Shown in pieces: positions 1 to 9,799 of a stretch of 64,000 nt of DNA (position 1 is the stretch's first letter; every line of letters starts with the position of its first letter). The notes under the pieces were generated by a model that saw only the letters and a list, made by a program, of their open reading frames with translations, did no database searches and was not told where the DNA came from. The position numbers were made by a program, and so were the translations under genes. Source of the stretch: Brachypodium distachyon (lineage: Eukaryota; Streptophyta; Magnoliopsida; Poales; Poaceae); assembly GCF_000005505.3 (NCBI RefSeq), contig NC_016133.3:45101237-45165236 (forward strand), written 5' to 3'.

Positions 1-166
1 TTGTTTTTGTCGCGGACCTCATAGATAAGGTTAAAATCACTTATGATGGCCCACGGCACACCGGGCGGGGGAGTGAGATCTTTCATCTCCTGCAGAAACT
101 CGGGCTTGAGGGCGTCCTCAGCCGGCCCGTTTTCAGCCGGAGGATTTCTGGGTATTTTGCGCATAG
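1..166 (-). mobile_element. LINE endonuclease-domain fragment
   Basis: The minus strand reads without a stop through the pattern PWAIISDFNLIYEVRDKN, preceded by a KPEFLQEMKDL segment. This is the APE-type endonuclease block of plant L1-like LINEs, which usually reads PW.(L/I)IGDFN with a K..FL.EL helix before it. The expected Gly before DFN is Ser here. The fragment runs off the left edge; what lies to its right is not recognisably LINE. It is an inference from one short motif block, but the match is specific. Confidence 0.72.
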
Positions 167-804
167 TTTTCCTCCTATATCCTCACAGCCACTTGAACCC
201 CAATTTTCGGAGATAAACTCACCTGCAGGATACAACCCCCCCTCTGCATGTTGGCAAAAAAAGTTTTTTCTTCAAAAAGAAAAGAAAGAACAACTACCGG
301 TCTCAGCCTAGTTTGATGCTTTATAACACAGTATACAAAAGCGTGAGGACAATCTTCTTTATACCACTAAAACTAGGTTATTGATGGGTGAACAAGAAGC
401 ATCGGCAAGCTAAGTTAAATTCATATGTTGATAAAAATCTTGGATACCAGACGCTAGCTCATCCTTGACACTCCAGGAATGTGTTGTTTCTAGCCATCTA
501 TATCTGGGTTATCTACGCCATGACACCCCCAACAAAACACAACTCTTTCGCAAGTAAATTCAAGCACTCATGAGAGCCTTCCCTGCCCCCCTAACCCCAA
601 GCCGAGCAAGAACTAGAGAAGTGTTGAGCTCATTTCCGAGCTTTTGACATGCTTAATACTCTTGAGAGACACCAAGGTTGTGGACTTATGGCGGTCCTCA
701 AGAAGTTAGAGAAGATCAGGATTTGCCCTAAAGAGAAATGAAACACCAACGAGAGATCACAAGAGATCGAGGAGATGCATCAGGCATCCTCGAAAGAAAG
801 TACT
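167..804. other. Intergenic, no gene seen
   Basis: No coding pattern, inverted repeat or known element end was recognised. The stretch is moderately AT-rich, with an A/T-run segment around 255-295 that could be an old retroposon tail. Confidence 0.4.
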
Positions 805-860
805 ACATCCGTTCATAAATATAAAATGTTCTGGATTTGTTCTAAGTCAAACCACAACTG
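805..860. mobile_element. Stowaway-type MITE remnant
   Basis: The segment reads like the end of a Tc1/mariner MITE: a decayed CTCCCTCCGT terminus (CTACATCCGT), then ATAAATATAAAATGTTCTGG and TAAGTCAAAC. The opposite terminus is missing. A related piece lies at 4365-4445. Confidence 0.55.
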
Positions 861-871
861 CGTCTAGCTCG

Positions 872-1092
872 AATTGTTTTTGTTTTGGTCCCCTATGTCA
901 CTGGGCCGACCAGAAGAAACAAAACCAATGGGCATGTTCAGTCGGACCTCAACCAGAGTTCGGCTAAAGAGGACAAAGAACCAGTCTCAAATTGTTTTGT
1001 TTTGGTCCCCTAGGTAACTGGGCCAACAAAAAGAATCAAAGCAAATGGGCATTTTGAGTTCGGACTCAACCGGAGTTCGCCTAAAGAGGATA
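872..1092. repeat. Imperfect tandem duplication, ~115-bp unit
   Basis: Two adjacent copies (about 872-985 and 988-1092) share TTTTGGTCCCCTA, ACTGGGCC, AAATGGGCAT, the ACTCAACCGGAGTTCG-type block and AAAGAGGA. They differ by scattered substitutions, so the duplication is not recent. Confidence 0.75.
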
Positions 1093-1904
1093 GAGGTGCA
1101 ACATGATGACCCTGTGTACCTTTTGACCCTCCTTACACTACACCACAACACAGTATTCCTGACCACCGAGTGTTAGGAAAAGTCACTATCGCCGACCAAC
1201 AATAGGTCGAAAAACTCTCGACGAACAGTCAGTCGGGAATAAAAAAAATACGCCAACCAACAGTCGGTCGGGAATGCGCAAACGTTTGCTGTCTAGCTGT
1301 TGATCGGCAATACGACTTTTGGCCAACCAATTATCGGTCGGTAAAAATCCCCAACCAACCGCTCGTTGGTAACTGGGCTGCAGGCGCGCGGACGAAATTT
1401 GAACTCCACGTTCTGCCCAGACGCGCGGAACAAAAATAGATGCCGCTCTATTTTATGCACAGTCCAACCCTAAATCCCCAAATCGAGTCTCTTCTGCACC
1501 GCGCCCCGCCGCCGCCCAGTTCCCTGCGGCCTCCACGCCCGCTATCCCTCACGCCCATCATCCAGCCCGTCCACCGCAGGTCGTGCCTACACTGTCCTGC
1601 CACCGCACACCACCCCTCCCAGTCGCTGGAACCATCTCCGTTGCCTAGGTTCTTGCTCCGACCGGCGGCGGAGCTTTGCCTACCGCCCCTTTCGCGCCGG
1701 ACCACCGCGTTGCCGTCCATACGGGCCTGACGACCACGCTACCTCCCCCACGCGCCTGAAGGCCGCCCCCACGCAGGTACTCTCCTTGGCCGGCGGCGGC
1801 GTGGTGATTCCAGAGGCGCCACTCTTCCTCCCTCTACGCACCGAGGTGGTATGTCCTTACACACCCTGTTGCCGTCGTCGTCCTCGCGCAAGCGTCCTGT
1901 GAGG

Positions 1905-1905
1905 C

Positions 1906-1939
<34 letters not shown>
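1905..1939. repeat. (TC)n microsatellite
   Basis: A near-perfect run of about 17 TC units directly after the GC-rich block of the CACTA element. CT-rich tracts are common in cereal 5' leaders, which fits a captured leader but does not prove it. Confidence 0.9.
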
Positions 1940-1941
<2 letters not shown>

Positions 1942-3003
1942 AGCAATCTGTTCCCTGAAACAGTAGAAAGCAGTACAATCTTAGTACTGTTCTTATGCCA
2001 GTTCGAATGGTGTAAAACATTTAAAGATTTTGGAAATTGAATGTCCAGTGAATGTTTGTTAAAATGCTTGAACAACCAAAAAAGTTCATTCTTGCATGAT
2101 GTTTCTTTGATGGGAGATTGCTAGTAACTATGGAATCACTAGTAATTAAGTGATGATTTTTGCAGGAGTTACTTACTTGAGTATATATTTGAACTTATTA
2201 ATTCAGAGAGTAGTTCTTGCAATGTTTGATTCATGAGTGATGCTTGAAGTTTCAGATTTACTGTGGTACAACACAGTATTTAATTTAGTAGCAGATGCAC
2301 TTAATTAAGTTTCAGTTCCAGTTCCAGTATTTTTGTTAATGTGCTTTCTTCTCCACCAAAGTCTATTTTATACTTTTGTTCGGTATTTCCAGTTCCAGTT
2401 TCAGTTCTGGTTCCAGTCATCCCGCCTGCATATCAAGGTATACTTGCCATAGTGGTAGATCAATATAACACCCAAGCATATCAGTTTTCTTGCTGAAATA
2501 ATTGATGGATGGAATGCTGGCCTAAAAATTGATTCGGAATGCATATTTCTGCATGCTATTCTGAATGTCATCATTCCTTCCATGATGTGCTGAATTTTTC
2601 GATGTACTGAATGCCTGCATCCCTTAGATGCAGGTGTTTGGCTAAGTGATATGCATAAGATTTTCTTTTTTACCGGAAGTCATATGCATAAGATTAGTTT
2701 GGCTAAGTCATATGGATAAGATTAGTTGCTGCTCAGTTTTCATTTGGCATATCCATGGTGAAGACCCCGCTGAAAGGAGAACCAAGCACCCATTTTCTAC
2801 TAATTAATGTACTTGTCAGTAGTAGAGTTAGTCTCTGTATGTATTTGTACTGTTGGATTTCTGCAGCTCCAATGTTCTATTTGTGTGTATGTGTACTTGT
2901 ATTTTTGCTGGAGCAATCAATTTCCTGAAACAGTAGAAAGCAATACAAGTTCAGTACTGTTTCTTATGCCAGTTTGAAAGGAGTACAATATTTAAAGTTC
3001 CTG
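1938..3003. repeat. Pair of direct repeats inside the CACTA element
   Basis: About 88 bp at 1938-2025 recur at 2908-3003. Both begin CTGGAGCAATC, continue with CCTGAAACAGTAGAAAGCA and CAGTACTGTT-like blocks, and end near ATTTAAAG. The copies are about 970 bp apart in the same orientation and diverged by roughly 15 percent, so part of the interior was duplicated some time ago. Confidence 0.75.
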
Positions 3004-4364
3004 GATAATTGAATCTGTTATATTGATAGTCTAATATATGTTTGCTGTTTGTTGTGTAACCACTTTCATGCACTTTGATAGACTAATGTATCCAACTATC
3101 ATGCAATTTGCTTTGTAACCACTTATCTCAATTCCTTTAGTTCTGCTGGGTCTACTTGTTCTCTACAACTAGAAAATGTGGTTAGTAAAAATGCACAGCT
3201 ACTGTTCTGTACAAGTACATTAATTAGTAGAAAAAAATGAGAGTACCATCTTTTGAAAGTAAAATAATTAAGTAGATCTGCTACTATTATGTTTTTGTTT
3301 GATTTGTTAGTTAGTGTTGATTAATATGCTTATGTGCTAATCAATTAATGTCCTCCAAACTTCTAACTTATTATCAATTTTGTAGATCCAACAGACTAGG
3401 ATTTATGGAGACATGTTTGCCTTTTGTAGGAAGGAAATACACAAGAGAACATGGTAGCTGGTGGGTCACATCAAGATTGCACAATGAAGGAAATGCATCG
3501 ATGTTGGAGATGAACCTTTTAGCTATCATTTTGTAAAACTGGATCAGTCTGAACTTATTGTCTCTAGTTTTTAATCTATTTTGGTAGTAATGAACTTAGA
3601 TGATGTTTCATGCACAATTTGTAAATGTGATGAATTAATGTATCATACTGTCGGTTGATTGATTTAATAATATGCGTGTTGTTAATTGGTGGATTTTGGA
3701 TGGACAGAACTGTCAAATATTGATTTGCAAAGCACCTTGTAAAGGCAGTTGCCAGAACGCCTACCATATGGTATCTAGGAGTTGGTTGGCAAAATTAATG
3801 CCATCGGATAGTTGGTCGGCAAAGAGTGTTGACAGAGTCAACAGATAGTTGGTCGGCAAATCCCGTACCATCAGACTATTGGTCGGTAATGAGTAGTTGG
3901 TCGGGAAAAAGAGGTCTGTCGGGAAAAAAAATGTCGGTCGGGAAAGGTTTCATGGTACCGACAAACAGTCGGTCGGTAAAAGAATGTTGGTCTGGAAAGA
4001 CCTTTGCCGACAGCACTTTCGGTGACGGACAATGTCGGTCGGCAAAATCCTATCCCGATCAACATTCTGCCAGTGAAAGTCGTTTTACTGACCAACTTGT
4101 CTGTCGGAGATTCTATACTGTGGTGTAGTGATAGTTCAAACAAATGAACTAGTTTTTTAAAAAGTTGTGTCATTTTAAAACTTTAGTTCATTTTATTGAA
4201 CTAAGGAGGATCAGAGGGTACCTGAGGGTCACAAACTTGAAGCTCTAAAAGAGGACAAAGAACTAGTATCAAAGACACATTGAGTATTTGAGTCCAGTGG
4301 GTCGACTCAAGAAACCCAACTAGATGTCTCAAACGGAAACAAAGAAAACCGTTTAGGATATCTA

Positions 4365-4445
4365 TGTTATTGTCTCTGTTTCTAAATATAAGATGTTCTA
4401 ATTTTGATCTAAGTCAAACATTTTAAATATAACTTCAAGAAATTG
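4365..4445. mobile_element. Stowaway-type MITE remnant
   Basis: The core TAAATATAAGATGTTCTAA and the later TAAGTCAAAC block match the same Tc1/mariner MITE family as 805-860, but without clean termini. The two remnants sit on either side of the CACTA element at 1136-4130. Confidence 0.5.
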
Positions 4446-4666
4446 ATAATAAGTAGATATCACCCACAATTATAAATAGATGCCGGCAGCGTTCGTGCCG
4501 TGAGACATTAGCTTCGCTGGCTGCGCGCTCCAAGCCCAAGCAAGCTCAGCCTGGTCATTAAAAAAAATGTAAAGCAACACAGCCCAATACAACACAACAA
4601 ATTTCATCTCAGAAATTTGAAAGTTTGTTAGAGAAAAAAAGAAAAAAAATGGAAAGTTAAACATAT

Positions 4667-4940
4667 CACTACTACAAAACGATCTATATACAACGGCACA
4701 TCAGTGTCGGTCGCGGCCGCGACCGTTACTGATGAACAGAACGTGGTCTGCCCATCCCCGCCCACCATACATCAGTGGCGGTCGCGCGAGGCGACCACCA
4801 CTGATGAACCATCACACCTCGCGAGATACATCAGTGGCAGTCGGTTAAGAGGCGACCGCCACTGATGAACCACGCATCAGTAACGGTCGCCCTAACGCGA
4901 CCGTTACTGATGTACCCACTATTATCAGTAACGGTCGCCC
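4667..4940 (+). mobile_element. CACTA transposon end with palindromic subterminal repeats
   Basis: The sequence CACTACTACAAAACG begins the element. It is followed by repeated hairpin-forming motifs built on ATCAGTGGCGGTCGC and its complement GCGACCGCCACTGAT at about 4700-4930. This is a different family from the 1136-4130 element. No matching opposite end (TTTTGTAGTAGTG) was found downstream, so only one end is visible; the remainder may be truncated. Confidence 0.7.
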
Positions 4941-5048
4941 AATTCCCAACTGCCACTTATGAGTGTCGCGGTTTAAATACGAAGAACAGAGCCGCAGCTG
5001 GTCGCGATGCGCGTCGTAACGAACCAGCTGCGGCCCATCTTCCCTGAT

Positions 5049-5101
5049 GATGGCGAAGCCATGCCGATTTCGCCCAACGATGGCGAAGCCATGCCGATTT
5101 C
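5049..5101. repeat. 30-bp tandem duplication
   Basis: GATGGCGAAGCCATGCCGAT followed by TTC occurs twice with a 30-bp period. It lies in a GC-rich low-complexity stretch (about 4940-5390) with many GTAGTCG motifs and no convincing reading frame. Confidence 0.8.
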
Positions 5102-5390
5102 TCATACAACACATGAATATCATCGATCGCAACCTACGGATCTACGCCGAAGAACGGTCGGTTCACGGGACGGTCGCTCGTTATACCTTGGACTCGTTGC
5201 AACGTCGCGATGTAGAGGAAGTAGTCGACGTAGTCGTACACATAGTCGTCGTAGGCGAAGTAACTGTTCACCTAGGCGATGTAGTCGTCGACGGGACCGG
5301 CTCGGAGGTTCGAGGCGATGTTGGTCTCCACGGTGCCGATGAGGTGTGGCAGCAACACGTGCAGTAGCGAGGCGTCCCGACGCGGAGCAA

Positions 5391-6616
5391 TGACAACACA
5401 GCAGGAGGCGCTGACCAGCAGGGCCCACACGTCAAGATTTTAACAATTTCAGGAAAAGAAGAAAAAGGAAAAGAGGGCACGGGCCTGGGCTTGGATCTGG
5501 TTTGGGCTTGGGCGAGCCGGGCTTGCTCGGGCATTCGGGCGGGAGGCAGAGGAGGCTGGTGGGGAGCGTTGCAGGCGGGCGGCGTGCGTGGAGGCGGTCG
5601 CCGGCGGCTCACAGCAGGCGAGGGAGGCCGTCGGCGCGAGGCCACGGCAGGCGGGCGTCGCGGCCAGGAACAGAGGCCGGGAGGAGGTGGTCGCTGGCAC
5701 GCGCGGTGGAGGGCGGAGCAGGAAGAGAGGGCGTGCGCGCGGGCGGCCAGGCGGAGGCGGAGGCGTGCGGGGAGCGAGGGACGCCCGGGGAGAGGAGGGC
5801 GTGCGGGGCGGACGCGGGAGGAGGCGGCTCCGGCGCAGAGGGAGAAGGGCGTGCGGGCGAGCGCGGGGCAGAGAGGCGGAGCAGGGGAGGCGCGCGCGCG
5901 GGGAGGCAGTAAGCGCGCGAGGCCGGGGAGAGGAAGAGCGGCGCGGCGACGGGCGGCGCCGAGCGTGAGGCCACAGCAGGCGAGGGGGCGACGCCGGTGA
6001 GGTGGAGCAGCAGGGGAGGAGAGGAGGGCGCCAGGAGAGGAGCTCGTGAGGGAGGGCGCTAGGAGGAGGGAGGCGCCTGGGGAGCTCAAGGGAGGAGGGA
6101 GCAGCAAGGGGATCGGCCAGGGAAACTAGCTACGGGAGGAAGAAAGAAGTAGAAGGGGAGGAGTGCTGGCGGCGGCCAGGGAATTAAGGGGAGGGAGGAA
6201 AAAAAAACAAGGAGAGGATTAGCTTCTTATATGCAAAAGTTAGCATTTGGTTTAATGGACTCGTTTTAGGCCCAACAAACAATCGCACGCAAATTAAATT
6301 AAACTTTGAGTTTGAAATAAAAATAAGAAGAGAGACGGTGTAGGTTTAATTAGACCCGAAAATAATTTTGTCAAACTCAAATTAAGATTTGTACAAAAAT
6401 AATTGTAGGCTTTAGCAAACACGACAAATGACAAACACACAACAACACAAAAGAAGTGACATTTCGTGCAACGAATAATTATTTCATGCAACATGATACT
6501 AATGACATGGCAAACTAATTACGATGACATCAGCATGACAGATGATGAAAATAATTAAATTACAAAACAGTTCAAAAAAGGCTTAAAAGGAAAAGGGTTG
6601 GTCTCGGGCTGTTACA
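5391..6616 (-). mobile_element. Probable solo LTR (TGTAACAGCCCGAG type)
   Basis: Read on the minus strand, the segment begins TGTAACAGCCCGAGACC at 6616 and can end ...GTTGTCA at 5391, giving TG...CA termini and about 1226 bp. It has an AT-rich first third, then an abrupt switch to a very GC-rich CT-skewed leader-like half. That layout is seen in LTRs of some cereal Gypsy elements. The flanking pentamers (AGCAA and GCATC) do not match, so the left border is uncertain. The GC-rich half opens many overlapping frames on both strands, but none resembles a protein. Confidence 0.45.
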
Positions 6617-7648
6617 GCATCCTAGAATTAATTTTTGTCAAAAACTAGAAAGGTCCATCCTAGAAAATTTGAATGTTTTGTCCAAACAAAATTATACTTC
6701 CGTCATTTAAACTTTGTTAAAAGAAAAGGATGCATATGCTGGATTTTTAAAAGTTTTCTATAAAAATAGAAAGTTTGGCGTAAAAATATTAAATTTTACA
6801 CTCCCATTTTTACACTCCCTCCCATCGTACGTACACAATGAAACACATGTGTTTGTATCTAAACAAAGCTGCAACAAGTAAAATTGATCGGAGGGAGTAA
6901 CATTGTTGAAACTCATCCACAGTTTTAAAACTGAGAAGATATCTAGTGAAAACCAGTATTGAGTGCAAACTTACAAACTTTTCATGTAGGCCATATGATC
7001 AGAAACGTACAGCTCAGATCCAAGGTGGGAATCCCTCAATCCACTTAATGAACTTTGCACCCAACCCCTTGCCTTTAACTGCACTCTTACTTTTTTTTAA
7101 TTTTTTTTTCTGAAAGTCCATCTAAAATTTTAGAAGTTTTCAGAATTGTTTTTGATATTTGTTATGGAGTATTAAATTTCAGGCTTTCCTCATTTAGAAT
7201 AGTCAAAAAAGGCAAGAAGAAAGGCCGAACAGGCCCTCAGTAATACACAGGTCTCGACTCTCTCCATGTTCGCATCAATCGCTCCGGCAAAGGAAGCTAT
7301 GGATCGCTCATTACACGCTTGCTCGTGGGAAAATCGATCGGGGAAATACCTTTGGTCAGAAATCGACCGTGGCTTCATGTTTTTCCTAGTTCCGCTGATT
7401 AGCTTTCTTTTTATGAGGTAGAACAAACTCTATTGCAAACTCACTTGGTCAAGAATGCAAGTGATATTTGAAACCTGTAAAAGCCAAACTCGACAACCAA
7501 ACAAAAACGGGGAAGCCCCTCTAGCTGAATTATGATTAGCTATGCCTGAAAAATGGTCCGGCCCATGACAACCACGGGTTCATCATGTCCATGTCGACGT
7601 GGTGTCAGAGAAATGGCCTCGTGGGCCAGAAGAGACGAGCCTAAACAA
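6617..7648. other. Intergenic, with one short MITE
   Basis: No gene is seen. Positions 6813-6899 look like a short Stowaway-type MITE: CTCCCTCC near the left, CGGAGGGAG followed by TA at the right, about 83 bp. The rest is AT-rich and unremarkable. Confidence 0.5.
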
Positions 7649-8785
7649 GTCTAATTTCAACCTTGATCTCGTTGAGAAAGTCTAAATCAGACCCTAACTT
7701 TTGAATCCCTGAATTTCGAACCCTGATTTTACCAATCCCGGTTAATTAAAATCTTCAATCTCATAAGTCGCGTTTGGTAGATGGATTTCGGTTACACTTA
7801 GGACCGGGATTTCCGAATAAGCTGAGTGAGTCCGTTCCAAGACAAGGTTCTTCTTTTTTTTTTGGTATCGACGTCATGATATTTATATTATCATTTCTCA
7901 AGTCGATCATAGGTACGATTTGCACGTCTTCTGATATACTTTTGGATCCATGATATTCGTGTACAGTCTAAAGTTGCTGCTAGTCGTAGTCGACAACTAA
8001 GTGACGATCTAGCCAATACACAAGCACGCACATGGCGTACATCAGCAGTTGATAATTGTTGCGTACTACAACACCACATATTAAAACAATCGGCCATGAT
8101 CGCTGGGTGTTTGCTTGGAAGTTCGACAAAACACGATTGGTCAGAACGTGCATCAACCAGTAAGCTAAGGACATGTGACGAAGTCAGTTTTTTCTTAGCG
8201 ATGCCACGTGGAATAATTACTGACGTGGAAAAGAGAAGAATGAAAAAGCCATTAGCCTTCTCTTAGGTAAGAGATGATCTCTTCACAAGAAGAATAAGGC
8301 AAAAAAAAGACAAATTCCCCGTTGTACTAGTTTTCATTTTTTTTTCTTAACATCTATTTATTTAATTGTATTCACCTAACCATTAATTATAAGATAATGC
8401 ATTAAAATATGACTTATTGTGCAATATGTTTTTTTGTCTAGTCTAAATGATATGAAACACATAAGAGAAGACCGTCTTATCAACCATTGTACATGTTTAA
8501 GACACTCCAAGAAAAATAGTAACGGTTATTCTCGTTAGTTATTTCCTAAAAATAGTTAAAGAATATCAGAACTAGAAGAAAAATTGGAGATATGAGAGCA
8601 TCATTTGGGTCATTCATCTAGTCCTAGCCAGCAATCTCGACACCACATCAACAAACCAGTCCGCCAATTGCTGGGATTAAGAAGCTTAATTGACCGGGAT
8701 CAGTAAAGTTAAGGTCGAAAATTCAGTGATTCAAAGGTTAAAGTCTGATTCAGACTTTTTACAAGTTTAGTTTGAAAATAGAATT
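7649..8785. mobile_element. Long-TIR element, about 1.1 kb
   Basis: Arms of about 110 bp at 7649-7770 and 8663-8785 are inverted copies of each other. They share GTCTAAATCAGAC / GTCTGAATCAGAC, TTGAATCCCTGAATTTCG / TTGAATCACTGAATTTTCG, and TCCCGGTTAATTAA / TCCCGGTCAATTAA blocks. Long arms suggest a Mutator-like or foldback element, but no target duplication could be fixed. The interior has no transposase-like frame. Confidence 0.65.
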
Positions 8786-9074
8786 ATGTTTGCAAAAATA
8801 TAATTAATAGCGTTGCTCATTCCCTTGCTCAGTTTAGTACCTTCCCATATCACACGATCGTTGGTGACCATAAAATCTCAGGAATCGAGATTTGCGTCAT
8901 CAACTGGACTCTACTTTATTTTATTTCATTACCTACAACTAGATTCTAATTGATTCTAATTGGTTGTCACAAACCCGCAGATCTACGAAAAAAATACTAA
9001 TTCCTCCGATACATAATAGTGTATTAGACTTGGTACAACTTTGTACTGACTTTATACTACTGAGAAAAGTACTA

Positions 9075-9186
9075 CTCCCTCCAGCCGGAATTACTAGTCA
9101 AAATATTACATGTATCTAGACACATTTTAAACATAATACATCCATATTTGGTCAAATTTGAGACAAGTAATATGGGCAGAAGAGAG
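9075..9186. mobile_element. Stowaway-type MITE
   Basis: It begins CTCCCTCCAGCCGG after TA and ends GCAGAAGAGAG before TA. Internal arms ATTACATGTATCTAGACA and CAAATTTGAGACAAGTAAT pair as in Tc1/mariner MITEs of Triticeae. Confidence 0.8.
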
Positions 9187-9235
9187 TAATAATAGTCCAG
9201 GCTACAAATTTGGCTCCCGTAAAACAAATTTAATA

Positions 9236-9338
9236 CTCTGTGCAACAAAAGATGTCTCAAGTTTATCAAAATTTGGATGTATCTAGACATAACTTAATGT
9301 ATAGATGCATTCAAATTTAGTCAAAGTTGAGACGAGTA
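9236..9338. mobile_element. Stowaway-type MITE, decayed ends
   Basis: The core CAACAAAAGATGTCTCAA and the distal AAGTTGAGACGAGTA block are the same family as the intact copy at 37568-37691. The terminal CTCCCTCCGTC is degraded to CTCTGTG. Confidence 0.7.
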
Positions 9339-9799
9339 CTCTGGATTTTTGTCTTCGTTGAACTTTGCTGCGGTCTGCAGGATTTGACAAGTTGATACAG
9401 TTTCGTCCAACCTTGGGGAGACAGGATACCGAGATAAGCTGCCCAGTGTACAAGACAATTTTGGAAGCCACCTGTATAGAGATTTGGACAACTTGAACAC
9501 AACTACAATACTCGCAAGGTTTATCAAAAGGGTCAAAAAAATTCATGAAAGATATACAGAGCCGTACTTTTGGTCATAGTAACAGCACGGTGCCTTCTCA
9601 AGATTATAGACAATAAGCAGCGGCTTGGTCGGCACAAACTGAACCATAAAATTAAGTTATCTACTTGGCAGACATCAGACTAGTTAGCTGATACCTGTTT
9701 CTTTCTAACCACCCATTGTTCCCATAAATGACCTGCACCCACTTGGCTGGTGAGATGTGTAGGGCACTGAGAGCATATATATGTTCAAGAAACCACCTG

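Larger units (their letters stand above)
1136..4130. mobile_element. Non-autonomous CACTA (En/Spm-like) transposon
   Basis: The left end begins CACTACACCACA and the right end finishes TGTGGTGTAGTG, a perfect 12-bp terminal inverted repeat starting with CACTA. Both ends carry many short subterminal motifs of the GGTCGGCAAA / CCGACCAAC kind (1190-1370 left, 3775-4110 right), typical of CACTA transposase-binding regions. The flanking trinucleotides are TTA and ATA, so the expected 3-bp target duplication is imperfect. The 2995-bp body has no transposase. It contains a GC-rich, gene-like block (about 1440-1870) that may be a captured host fragment, a (TC)n tract, and an internally duplicated segment. 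It must rely on transposase made elsewhere. Confidence 0.85.
8786..9799. other. RAD50 3' flank with MITEs
   Basis: This is the 3' side of RAD50. It holds two Stowaway-type MITEs described separately and a further decayed MITE edge near 9000-9060. The RAD50 3' untranslated region must start at 9799 and run leftward; its poly(A) site cannot be fixed. Confidence 0.5.

Noticed and set aside
3826..4173. 100-aa ORFs on both strands
   Set aside because: They are translations of the CACTA subterminal repeats (repeating GGTCGG words), not genes.
5268..6107. Long overlapping ORFs on both strands (up to 279 aa) in GC-rich DNA
   Set aside because: Composition is Arg/Pro/Ala low complexity in every frame with no domain or splice logic; long frames are expected by chance at this GC content. 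Treated as part of an LTR-like segment.
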